Of a stretch of DNA of 64,000 bases, positions 46,053-53,867 are shown in pieces. The DNA is from Saccharothrix sp. NRRL B-16314. Lineage in GTDB: Bacteria; Actinomycetota; Actinomycetes; Mycobacteriales; Pseudonocardiaceae. The position numbers and the translations under genes are program-made. Numbering within the stretch: position 1 is the stretch's first letter; every line of letters begins with the position of its first letter. Location of the stretch: positions 139,290 through 203,289 of the forward strand of contig NZ_JNXC01000040.1 in the NCBI RefSeq assembly GCF_000716595.1, given 5' to 3'. The notes below the pieces were generated by a model, which searched no databases, had not been told where the DNA came from, and was given only the letters and a program-made list of their open reading frames with translations.

Positions 46053-48126
46053 TCGCCTCGACCAGAGCGGACGCGGCGGCCTTGTGGTTCTCCTCCAGCG
46101 TCACGATCGCAGCCGAGAGCAGGTCCGCGAGCGGGTCCGCGTCGGCCAGCAGCGGACGCAGTCGTTGGCACGACTTCGCGGCGTAGTTGAGGTTCCCGAC
46201 CTCGTAGTGCAGCCTGATCGCCTGCTTGAGGTACGCCCTGGCCAGGTCGTCGCGACCCTCGTCGGACTCCAGTCCGGCCATCGAGTCGGCGACGTGCGCC
46301 AGCCCGTAGAAGTTGCCGGACCGGGTGTAGAGGTTCTCGGCGCGCTGGTGGTAGCGCTTGGCTTCGCCCGGTTCGCCCAGGGCTTGGCAGGCCTGCCCGA
46401 GCAGCCCGGCGGTACTGGCGGTCCCGGTGTCGTCGCACAGGCGTTCGTAGAGTTCGAGCGCCTTCGACCCGGCTTCGAACGCCTGGCGGAACGAGCGGGC
46501 GTCCAGGTGTGCCGCGGCGAGTCCGTTGAACGCGTTCGCGCGCCCCGCCAGGTCGCCGAGCTGGTCGAGGTGGTCGAGCGCGTCGAGGTACAAATCCACG
46601 GACCGCAGGTAGTCGCCGTTCTCGCGGTGGGCCCGTGCCAGTTGTTGCTGGAGCCGAACCTCGACCTGCGGGTTGCCGAGGTGCCGGACCGCGGCCAGGG
46701 CGGCCGTGTGGGTGTCGATCCAGTCCTGCCGGCGTGCGGTCAGGTAGGCGAAGTTGGACGTGGTCCAGGCGAGCTGCCAGGTGTAGTCGTGGAGCTGTTC
46801 CTCGACGGCGAGGGAGATCGCGGCGAGGACGTTGTCGTACTCCACGTCGAACCACGCGAGGGCGTCGGCGTGGGTGGCCAGGCTGGGCAGGAGTTCCGGG
46901 CGCAGGCACGGTTCCAGCGGCACGGGGCGTCGGTGGGCGTTGATGAGCCGGTCGGCGCGGTCGGCCGCGTGCAGCCGGTGGTTGAGCAGTGCGGTCAGCA
47001 CTGACGCGCGCCGCTCCGCCGAGTCGTGCCGCCGCGATTGGTCCAAGCCGTAGACGCAGGTCAACGTGTGGAACGCGTAGCGCCCGGCGGAAGTGCGTCC
47101 CAGGAGGTGGCACCGGATCAGCTCGTGGATGGTCTCGCGAGCGTGGAAGAGGTCGTTGTCGATCATCGCCGCGGCGGCCGAGGCGTCCCACTCCGATCCC
47201 GGGTGCAGCGCCAGCGTGCGGAATTCCCTTGCCATCGTCGGCGTCAGGTTGTCGTACGACAAGGCGAAGACCGTTCGCATGTCGGCCACGTCCGGCAGGC
47301 GCAGGGCGTTGAGCGCCCCGTTCTTGCACTCGAGCGCGTTGATGACGGGGTTCAGCGAGTTCGTGGGCTCGTCCGCGGCCCGTGCCGCGACGATGTTCAG
47401 CGCCAGGGGGTGTCCGCCGCACGCCGCCACGATGCGCGCCACGACCGTGCTCTCCGCCTCCACCCGGTGGGCTCCCAACCGCTGCGCCAGCAGCTGAACG
47501 GCCTCGCCGTCGGCCAACGGGCCGAGCGGGACGCGCTCGGCGTCGTGGTGCACGTCCAACCCGTCGAGGCGGTGCCGTGCGGTCACGACCGTGAAGCAGC
47601 CGGGCGAGCCGGGGAGCAGGGGCCGGACCTGTGCGCTGTCACGCACGTTGTCCAGGATCAACAGCAGCCGTCGCTGGTCGAGCATGCTGCGCAGCAACGC
47701 CGCCTGGGCGTCGGGATCGGACGGGAGGGACGTCGACGGCACGTGCAGTGCGCTGAGGATCGACCGAGCGGCGACGTCGGGCCCGATCGCGGGGCGGGTC
47801 GCGTCGAAACCGTGCAGGTCGACGTACACCTGGCCGTCGGGGAACAACTCGCGCGCGGCACCGCCCCACCACACGGCCAAGGCCGTCTTGCCGATTCCGG
47901 GCGGCCCGTCGAGCACGCAGACCCGACTGCCGGACCCCGCCGTCGCCAGCTCCTGCAACCGCCGGAGTTCGGCCTCCCTGCCGACGAAGCGGCGCGTGCC
48001 GGACGGCAGGTTGTAGGGGATCGAGGCGTGGACGGACTCGGCGTGGACGTTGATACCGCCGTGGACGACACCGGCCTGGACCGAGGCCGCGATCGAACGG
48101 GCGTTCGCCGTGTTCTCCGTCGTCAC
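46036..48126 (-). CDS. NB-ARC/TPR STAND-family protein without a DNA-binding domain
   Basis: The protein has 696 residues, a GTG start and a strong GGGGAGG RBS. A short N-terminus includes VQAGVVHGGINVH, a motif style I associate with actinobacterial STAND proteins, then SGTRRFVGREAELRRLQEL. Walker A is GPPGIGKTA (Lys80) and Walker B is LLLILDNVRD; GGHPLALNIVAARA is the GxP motif. The C-terminal 300 or so residues are tetratricopeptide repeats (ARAHRENGDYLRSVDLYLDALDHLDQLGD, CQALGEPGEAKRYHQRAENLYTRSGN). It resembles AfsR/SARP proteins but lacks their N-terminal HTH and BTAD, so it probably signals by protein contact. Target unknown. Confidence 0.9.
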   Translation of the reverse strand: MTTENTANARSIAASVQAGVVHGGINVHAESVHASIPYNLPSGTRRFVGREAELRRLQELATAGSGSRVCVLDGPPGIGKTALAVWWGGAARELFPDGQVYVDLHGFDATRPAIGPDVAARSILSALHVPSTSLPSDPDAQAALLRSMLDQRRLLLILDNVRDSAQVRPLLPGSPGCFTVVTARHRLDGLDVHHDAERVPLGPLADGEAVQLLAQRLGAHRVEAESTVVARIVAACGGHPLALNIVAARAADEPTNSLNPVINALECKNGALNALRLPDVADMRTVFALSYDNLTPTMAREFRTLALHPGSEWDASAAAAMIDNDLFHARETIHELIRCHLLGRTSAGRYAFHTLTCVYGLDQSRRHDSAERRASVLTALLNHRLHAADRADRLINAHRRPVPLEPCLRPELLPSLATHADALAWFDVEYDNVLAAISLAVEEQLHDYTWQLAWTTSNFAYLTARRQDWIDTHTAALAAVRHLGNPQVEVRLQQQLARAHRENGDYLRSVDLYLDALDHLDQLGDLAGRANAFNGLAAAHLDARSFRQAFEAGSKALELYERLCDDTGTASTAGLLGQACQALGEPGEAKRYHQRAENLYTRSGNFYGLAHVADSMAGLESDEGRDDLARAYLKQAIRLHYEVGNLNYAAKSCQRLRPLLADADPLADLLSAAIVTLEENHKAAASALVEAITRSA

Positions 48127-48197
48127 GTGGCCCCTCCCCGTACGCCGCCCCCCTCGTGGATCAATGAAACCAGAATTCCCGGCGGGGATCGGCGATC

Positions 48198-48247
48198 ACA
48201 GCGGACAGCGCTGGTTCCCGATGGTGGGAACCAGCGCTGTCCGCTGT
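48198..48247 (-). terminator. Perfect 22-bp hairpin terminator after the protease gene
   Basis: Arms 48198-48219 and 48226-48247 are perfect inverted repeats around a 6-base loop, 8 bases after the stop of the serine protease gene. It is the strongest stem in the window. Confidence 0.85.
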
Positions 48248-48255
48248 CGTCGGTG

Positions 48256-49107
48256 TTACGGGAGGGCGACGAAGGGTGCGAGGAACGAGCGGGCCGACGG
48301 AGCGTCCAGGCGGTACACGACGTTGGTCGCGTAGCACGGGGCGTCGCCGGTGATCGTGGTCGCCACGAGGACGCGCTTGCCGTCGATCGTGGCGAAGTTC
48401 GGGCCGCCGGAGTCGCCGTAGCACGCGCCGCCGTTGCCCTGCGCCTCGATCATCGACAGCCGCAGCCAGGTGTTGTTGAGCGCGTTGAAGCCCAGCGAGG
48501 CCTTCATCCGCACGCCGCCGCCGGGGTGTGTCTGGCCGCCGGGGCCGTTCTGGGCCTCCTCCGTGCCGTAGCCGACGACGGTGTACTCGGCGGCGTCGAG
48601 CGCCTTCGGGCCCATCGCGTCGAGCTTGCCCGCGGTCGGCAGGGTGGCGGGCGTGAAGCTCCACCGCGCTGCCACCTGCTTGGCGGGCACCTCGATCACC
48701 GCGATGTCGTGCGAATCGGCGGAGTTGCCGGGGTAGGACGGGTCCGCGTGTGCCACGCCCTGCACACCGACCGCCGCCGCCTTCTGCGCCGGGGTGCCCG
48801 TCGCGGCGTCGAGGGCGGACTGCACGTCCTGCGTCAGCGAGACGTAGAACTTGACGTTCGACGGCCAACCGTCGACGCAGTGCGCCGCGGTGAGGAACGT
48901 GCCGGCGTCGACCATCGTGCCGCTGCACACCCAGTCGACGCGGTCCGGCGTGGCGGGGTTGTCGTCGTTGTCCCAGGTCGCGACCAGGGCACCGACCTCG
49001 GTGCGCTCCGGGGCGGGTACGGCGTTGTAGGTGTTGATCGCGGAAGCGGGCAAAGCGGTCACGGCGGCCAAAGCGACAACTGCCGCGGCCACGGTTGCTG
49101 TGCGCAT
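48256..49107 (-). CDS. Secreted trypsin-like serine protease (peptidase family S1)
   Basis: The protein has 283 residues from the ATG at 49107 with AGGAG upstream. A Sec signal (MRTATVAAAVVALAAVTALPASA) is followed by the mature enzyme. The catalytic triad is intact: His76 in TAAHC, Asp134 in SHDIAVIEV and Ser233 in GDSGGP. Cys residues near Cys61/Cys77 and Cys229/Cys252 can form the usual disulfides. There is no obvious propeptide activation site beyond a short segment. It is an extracellular protease, probably nutritional; nothing links it to the STAND protein next door except proximity. Confidence 0.93.
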   Translation of the reverse strand: MRTATVAAAVVALAAVTALPASAINTYNAVPAPERTEVGALVATWDNDDNPATPDRVDWVCSGTMVDAGTFLTAAHCVDGWPSNVKFYVSLTQDVQSALDAATGTPAQKAAAVGVQGVAHADPSYPGNSADSHDIAVIEVPAKQVAARWSFTPATLPTAGKLDAMGPKALDAAEYTVVGYGTEEAQNGPGGQTHPGGGVRMKASLGFNALNNTWLRLSMIEAQGNGGACYGDSGGPNFATIDGKRVLVATTITGDAPCYATNVVYRLDAPSARSFLAPFVALP

Positions 49108-49289
49108 GTGCACTCCTTGCTCCAAGCGGCGTAGGCGGGAATTCAACCTCTTCGGACGCCCGGATGGCACCGACTTGCGGTGGTTGACAGATGCCAGATG
49201 ACAACCGACCGCTGCCTGGGGCCGGTAGAGCGATGACCGGCGACGAATCGAGCTGGTACAACGGCCATGGTCACACCGCCAACGCCGCC

Positions 49290-49322
49290 GAACGCGGGCC
49301 GACAGTGCGCCGACCCGCGTTC
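49290..49322 (-). terminator. Hairpin after the GH87-like gene
   Basis: A 9-bp perfect stem (GAACGCGGG at 49290-49298, complement at 49314-49322) lies 13 bases after the glucanase stop on the minus strand. Confidence 0.5.
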
Positions 49323-49334
49323 CACGGACGACGG

Positions 49335-52300
49335 TCAGGCGGGGCGCATCGCCGAGGACGGTGCTCCGTTGATCGTGAACGACGACCCCGGCTCGACCAC
49401 CACGTCACCGGTGGCCGAGTTGGTGATGGTCACGTTCGTCAGGGTGGCGCTGCCGCGGGCGCCGCCCATGGCGAGGATGCCCGCGCCGTTGGTGGACTTG
49501 TCGATCCGGACGTTGCTGATCGCCACGTTCGGGTAGGCGCCGCCACCGGTCTTGAACTGGATGCCGTCGTACGTCGAGTCGTGGATCTCCGTGTCGCGGA
49601 TCGTCACGCCCGGGATGTCCAGGCTCGCCGCGAACAACGTGATCGCGCCGAACTCCTGCTGCTCACCCCAGAACGCGCCACCCGTGCGGTACAGGCCGTT
49701 GTTGGCGATCAGCGTCGTGCCGGAGAACGGCAGCGGGTCGTGGTCGGTCGCCAGCATGATGCCCGGGTAGTTCATCGTGTCGTGCACCAGGTTGTTCTCG
49801 ACCTTGTTGCCGTAGCCGCCGTAGATGGCGATGCCGTTGGCACGCCAGGGTAGTTGCACGGTGTTGTTGACGAACTGGTTGTCGTGCGCGATGTCCACGG
49901 CCGTGTCCTTCACGTAACGGCTGGCCCACACCGCGAGCGCGTCGTCACCGGTTGTGCGGAACGACGAGTTGAACACCTTCGAGTTGCGGGTGCCGTTGGT
50001 GAAGTTGATGCCGTCCGCGTAGGTGTCGCGGATGCGCATGCCGCTGAGCTCCAGGCCGTCGGCCGGTCCCCACAGCGCGGGGATGTTGTCGTAGTCGCGA
50101 CCGACCCACACGCCGACGTTGGCGTGCTCGATCCACACGTTGCTGATCTTGGTGTGCTGCCCGAACCGGCCGTTGAGCCCGACGCCGCCCTCGGCGTTGC
50201 CGTCGCCGCCGCGAATCCGGCCGGACCCGAAGATGGCGATGTCCGAGATCTGCACGTTGTCGTCGATGTCGAAGCCGAAGTTGCCCTCGTGCGGGTGGTT
50301 GATGCCGCCGACGGCGTCCTGCGGCTGGGTGAGCGTGTAAAGCTGGGAGTGCCACATCCCCGCGCCGCGGATGGTGACGTCGGAGATGCCCACCTGGTTG
50401 AACTGGCCCCGGTCGAGCGGGTCGTCGGTGAGGATCTTCTTCTCCTGCCGCCACTGGCCGGCGGGAATCCACACGCAGCCGATGACGCCGTTCTGGTCGT
50501 CCGTCACGGCCCGCTGGATGGCGGCGGTGTCGTCGTTGCCGTCGTCGGGCACCGCACCGTACGCCGTGATGGACGTGCAGCCCGCGGGCTGGGACGACGG
50601 GGGCGCGACCTGCTCCAGGTCGATCAGGTCGATGACGTAGAACGACGCCGTGTCGCCCGCGTCCCGCTGGAGCTTGAACTTCGTGCCGGGCGGGTAGGAC
50701 GACGACAGCAGCGCGTGCGACTCGTCGAACAGCCGGCGCGCGTCGGCCTGCGGGCTGTTGGTCAGCGACTCCGGGCCGTCCGAGTTCCCGTACAGCCACG
50801 AGTGCTTGGAGGACAGGGTGAGCTTCCGGACGTAGGACCCGTTGGCGTACAGGCTGATCGTCGCGTCGATGCCACCGCCGCCGGGCGCGTCGGGGATCGA
50901 GTTGCGCACCACGATCGAGTTGGCCTGGTTGGTCGAGGTGAACTCGACGAACTGGCCGGTGCTGCTCAACCGCACGGACTGCCGGCCGGACGACTCGGTG
51001 GCGAAGTTGGTGTGCCCGAACGTCCGCAGCCGGTCGGCGGTCAGCAGGGTGCCCTGGTACTGCCCGGCTTCCGCTTCGTACGACGTGTACGGCACGGCCG
51101 CGCCGCGTCCCACGACGATCGCGCGGGAGAACGAGTTGTTGGTCTCGTCGGTCTCGACGACGGTGCCGGTGGCGTCGGCGGTGGCCGTGATGGTCGCGCC
51201 GCCGCTGGTGGCCGTCCAGCTGCCGGTGATCGCCACGTTCACCGTCGCGCCCGCCGCGACGGGACCGGTGGTGGTGTCCAGCGTGCTGCCGCCCGCGACG
51301 ACCCGGGTCACGGACGTGCCGGACGCCGTGGTGCCGCGGTTGTTCACCTGCGCGGTGAACGTGACCTGCGCGCCGACGGACGGGTTCGGCGGGGTGGACG
51401 TGAACCCGACGACCCGGAGGTCGGGTCCGGGAGCCTGGCCCACGACCACCTGCGCGGACGTCGCGTTGTTGCTGTCGTCCTGCTCGACCACGGTGTTCGT
51501 CGGGTCGACGGTGGCCGTCGCCCGGTGGGTGCCCTGAGGACGCCGGCCCGCGTCGAACGAGACGGTCGCGGACGCGCCGGCGGCCAGGGCCGCGACGGGC
51601 GCGGTGCCGGACGTGCCGCCGAGGTCGAACGCCACGCTCGACGCGGGCGCCGGGGCCGTGCCGGTGTTGCGGACGGTCGCGGACAGCCTGATGGCGTCCG
51701 TCTCCACCGGGTTCGCGGGCGACGAGGTCAGCGAGCCGATCGTCAGGTCCGGGTTCGGCGCGGGGGTGCCGAAGACCTGGAGCTCGGCGACCTGGCCGCC
51801 GGGCGCGCCGGTGTTGGTGGAGAACTGGAGCCGCAGGTCCGCCACCCGGCCTCCCACCGGGATCGTGACGGTGTTCTGCGCGGACGGGCTGAACACGTAG
51901 TCGCCGCGGTTCACCAGCGACGTGAACGTCGTGCCGGACTGGTCGCGGCCGAGGACCTGGATCGCCTGGGTGCGCGTGCCCCACGCGCTATCGGGGTTCA
52001 GCTTCACCACGACCGAGCCGAGGTCGGCGTTCGAGCCGAGCTTCACGGTCAGCGTGGACGGGAAGCCGTTGGACTCCCAGTAGGTGCCGATGTTCCCGTC
52101 GGTGGCGTTGGTCGGGACGAAGGAGAAGATGGACGACGACGCCTCGACCGGTTTGCCTGCGGCGAGGTTCGTGCCGCCGTTCTGGCCCGCGCGCGTCACG
52201 CGGTTGCTCTCCGGCGACAGGTTGCCCGCCGCGTCACGCGCCCGCACGTAGTACTGCACTGTGGCCGACGCGGGCTGGGTGTCCGTGTGGGTCAGGACGT

Positions 52301-52964
52301 TCCCGGCGACGGTCGCGCGCTCGGCGCCGTTGGCGTAGACGACGTAGCCGGTGACGCCGGTGTCGTCGCTCGACGCCGTCCACGTCAGTCGGACCTGGCC
52401 GGAACCCGGCTCGGTGTAGGCGAGGTCGCCGGGCGCGGTGGGCGGTCGGGTGTCGCCCGAGCTCGGGCCGTGCACCGCGAACCCCGAGACCTGACCCGCG
52501 GGCCAGCCCGTGTTCGCGGTGATGTCCAGGCGCACGTACCTCGTGGTGGTCGCGGCGAAGTCGATGGTCACGGTGTTGCCCGAGGTGGGGGCGAACACCC
52601 GGCCGGCCGACGCCGAGAGGTCGGTGAACGACGTGCCGGTGGTGCTGCCCCGCACCGCGAGGGTCTGGGTGCGCGCGCCCCAGGAGGACGGCAGCTCCAG
52701 CACGACCCGGTTCACCGCGACGGCCGAGCCGAGGTCGACCTGGAGCCACTGCGGGAAGGCGTTGTTGCCGCTCTCCCAGTAGCTGTCCGGGTTGCCGTCG
52801 GTGGCGTTGGACGCCGGGTACCCGGGTTGCGAGCTGCTCGCGGTGACGGTGCGGCCGGTGGCGAGGTCGGTGTCGGCGGTGGCGACCGGGTTCAGTCCGA
52901 GGAGTGGTAGGCCGAGCACGAGCAGGCCGACGGCGATCCGTCGACCTGGCTGCTTCCACGTCAT
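49335..52964 (-). CDS. Secreted GH87-type alpha-1,3-glucanase/mycodextranase-like enzyme with discoidin, FN3 and CARDB modules
   Basis: The protein has 1209 residues from the ATG at 52964 (GAGGA upstream). A signal peptide ends near residue 30. Modules in order are F5/8 type C at about 35-165 (NATDGNPDSYWESGNN), FN3 at 175-260 (PPTAPGDLAYTEPGSGQV), a second F5/8 type C at 270-405, and two CARDB-like domains at 410-620 (PDLTIGSLTSSPANPVETD; PDLRVVGFTSTPPNPSVG). A C-terminal carbohydrate-binding entry (YEAEAGQYQGT) leads into a right-handed beta-helix. Asp clusters in DTYADGINF and TTGDDALAVWASR match GH87 catalytic sites. It likely digests fungal alpha-1,3-glucan or nigeran outside the cell. 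Confidence 0.85.
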   Translation of the reverse strand: MTWKQPGRRIAVGLLVLGLPLLGLNPVATADTDLATGRTVTASSSQPGYPASNATDGNPDSYWESGNNAFPQWLQVDLGSAVAVNRVVLELPSSWGARTQTLAVRGSTTGTSFTDLSASAGRVFAPTSGNTVTIDFAATTTRYVRLDITANTGWPAGQVSGFAVHGPSSGDTRPPTAPGDLAYTEPGSGQVRLTWTASSDDTGVTGYVVYANGAERATVAGNVLTHTDTQPASATVQYYVRARDAAGNLSPESNRVTRAGQNGGTNLAAGKPVEASSSIFSFVPTNATDGNIGTYWESNGFPSTLTVKLGSNADLGSVVVKLNPDSAWGTRTQAIQVLGRDQSGTTFTSLVNRGDYVFSPSAQNTVTIPVGGRVADLRLQFSTNTGAPGGQVAELQVFGTPAPNPDLTIGSLTSSPANPVETDAIRLSATVRNTGTAPAPASSVAFDLGGTSGTAPVAALAAGASATVSFDAGRRPQGTHRATATVDPTNTVVEQDDSNNATSAQVVVGQAPGPDLRVVGFTSTPPNPSVGAQVTFTAQVNNRGTTASGTSVTRVVAGGSTLDTTTGPVAAGATVNVAITGSWTATSGGATITATADATGTVVETDETNNSFSRAIVVGRGAAVPYTSYEAEAGQYQGTLLTADRLRTFGHTNFATESSGRQSVRLSSTGQFVEFTSTNQANSIVVRNSIPDAPGGGGIDATISLYANGSYVRKLTLSSKHSWLYGNSDGPESLTNSPQADARRLFDESHALLSSSYPPGTKFKLQRDAGDTASFYVIDLIDLEQVAPPSSQPAGCTSITAYGAVPDDGNDDTAAIQRAVTDDQNGVIGCVWIPAGQWRQEKKILTDDPLDRGQFNQVGISDVTIRGAGMWHSQLYTLTQPQDAVGGINHPHEGNFGFDIDDNVQISDIAIFGSGRIRGGDGNAEGGVGLNGRFGQHTKISNVWIEHANVGVWVGRDYDNIPALWGPADGLELSGMRIRDTYADGINFTNGTRNSKVFNSSFRTTGDDALAVWASRYVKDTAVDIAHDNQFVNNTVQLPWRANGIAIYGGYGNKVENNLVHDTMNYPGIMLATDHDPLPFSGTTLIANNGLYRTGGAFWGEQQEFGAITLFAASLDIPGVTIRDTEIHDSTYDGIQFKTGGGAYPNVAISNVRIDKSTNGAGILAMGGARGSATLTNVTITNSATGDVVVEPGSSFTINGAPSSAMRPA

Positions 52965-53205
52965 TGGGGGTCCTCTGTTCAGCAGGGGGACAGAGTCGGC
53001 TTCTTTCACGTTTCAGGCCCGAATGTTTCAGATGGGTGAACCCCTGTCAACGAGTGCTGTCAATAATTTGCGGTCTGATGTGCATCTCTTGCGTTGCCGG
53101 TACCCGTGCAGATTGACCCCGGTCACCTACCCGGTCATTCGACGGAGGCCGGTCGTCACGGCGCGTTCGTAGGGTCGGAGCACCTCAGCAGAAAGGCAGA
53201 CTCCG

Positions 53206-53826
53206 ATGCCGAACACCGAGTTCCTGACCGCCGACAACGCGGCCGTCCTCCTGGTGGACCACCAGATCGGGCTGTTCACGGGCGTCCGCGACATCACCGT
53301 GGCGGAGCTCAAGCACAACGTCACCGCCCTGGCGAAGGCCGCGACGCGCCTCGGTCTCCCGCTGGTCGTCACGACCACGGCGGCCGACGGCATGTGGGGG
53401 CCGCTCATCCCCGAACTGGTCGACGTGCTGCCCGCAGACCTGACCGTGATCGACCGCAGCACCGTCAACGCCTGGCACGACGAGCGGGTCCGGGCGGCGG
53501 TCGACGCGACCGGGCGGCGCAAGCTCATCGTCGCCGGCGTCTCGCTGGAGGTCTGCGCGGCGTTCCCGTCCATCGCGGCGCTCGCCGAGGGCTACGACGT
53601 GTACGTGCCGGTCGACGCGTGCGGCACGTTCTCCGACACGAAGCGCGAGGCCGGCTTGCTTCGCCTGCAACAGGCGGGTGTGGTCGTGTCCGACTACGCG
53701 TCACTCGTGGTCGAAGTCCTGGCAGACAACGCGTCCCCGCTCGCGGGCGCGGTCTACGGCGACCTCGACATGCCGTTCGCCACGCTGGTCGGCCAGCTGT
53801 CCGCCGCCTTCGCCAAGAACGGCTAG
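53206..53826 (+). CDS. Isochorismatase-family cysteine hydrolase, YcaC-like
   Basis: The protein has 206 residues with AGAAAGG upstream of the ATG. The family acid is Asp18 (LLVDHQIGLF) and the catalytic Cys is Cys117 (AGVSLEVCAAFP). The basic position lies near Arg84 in IDRSTVNAWHDE. The block TGRRKLIVAGVSLEVCAAFPS...GYDVYVPVDACGTFS closely follows YcaC-type hydrolases. These cytoplasmic enzymes hydrolyse amide-like small molecules, but the physiological substrate is generally unknown. Only 41 bases separate it from the LAL regulator gene downstream. Confidence 0.9.
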   Translation: MPNTEFLTADNAAVLLVDHQIGLFTGVRDITVAELKHNVTALAKAATRLGLPLVVTTTAADGMWGPLIPELVDVLPADLTVIDRSTVNAWHDERVRAAVDATGRRKLIVAGVSLEVCAAFPSIAALAEGYDVYVPVDACGTFSDTKREAGLLRLQQAGVVVSDYASLVVEVLADNASPLAGAVYGDLDMPFATLVGQLSAAFAKNG

Positions 53827-53867
53827 CGGCGGCAAGTCCGTGAGCGGGCGGACCGTACAGTCGGGAC

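Noticed and set aside
48256..49107. Trypsin-like protease as the effector of the adjacent NB-ARC protein
   Set aside because: It has a Sec signal peptide, its own RBS and a strong terminator separating it, so it acts outside the cell while the STAND protein is cytoplasmic.
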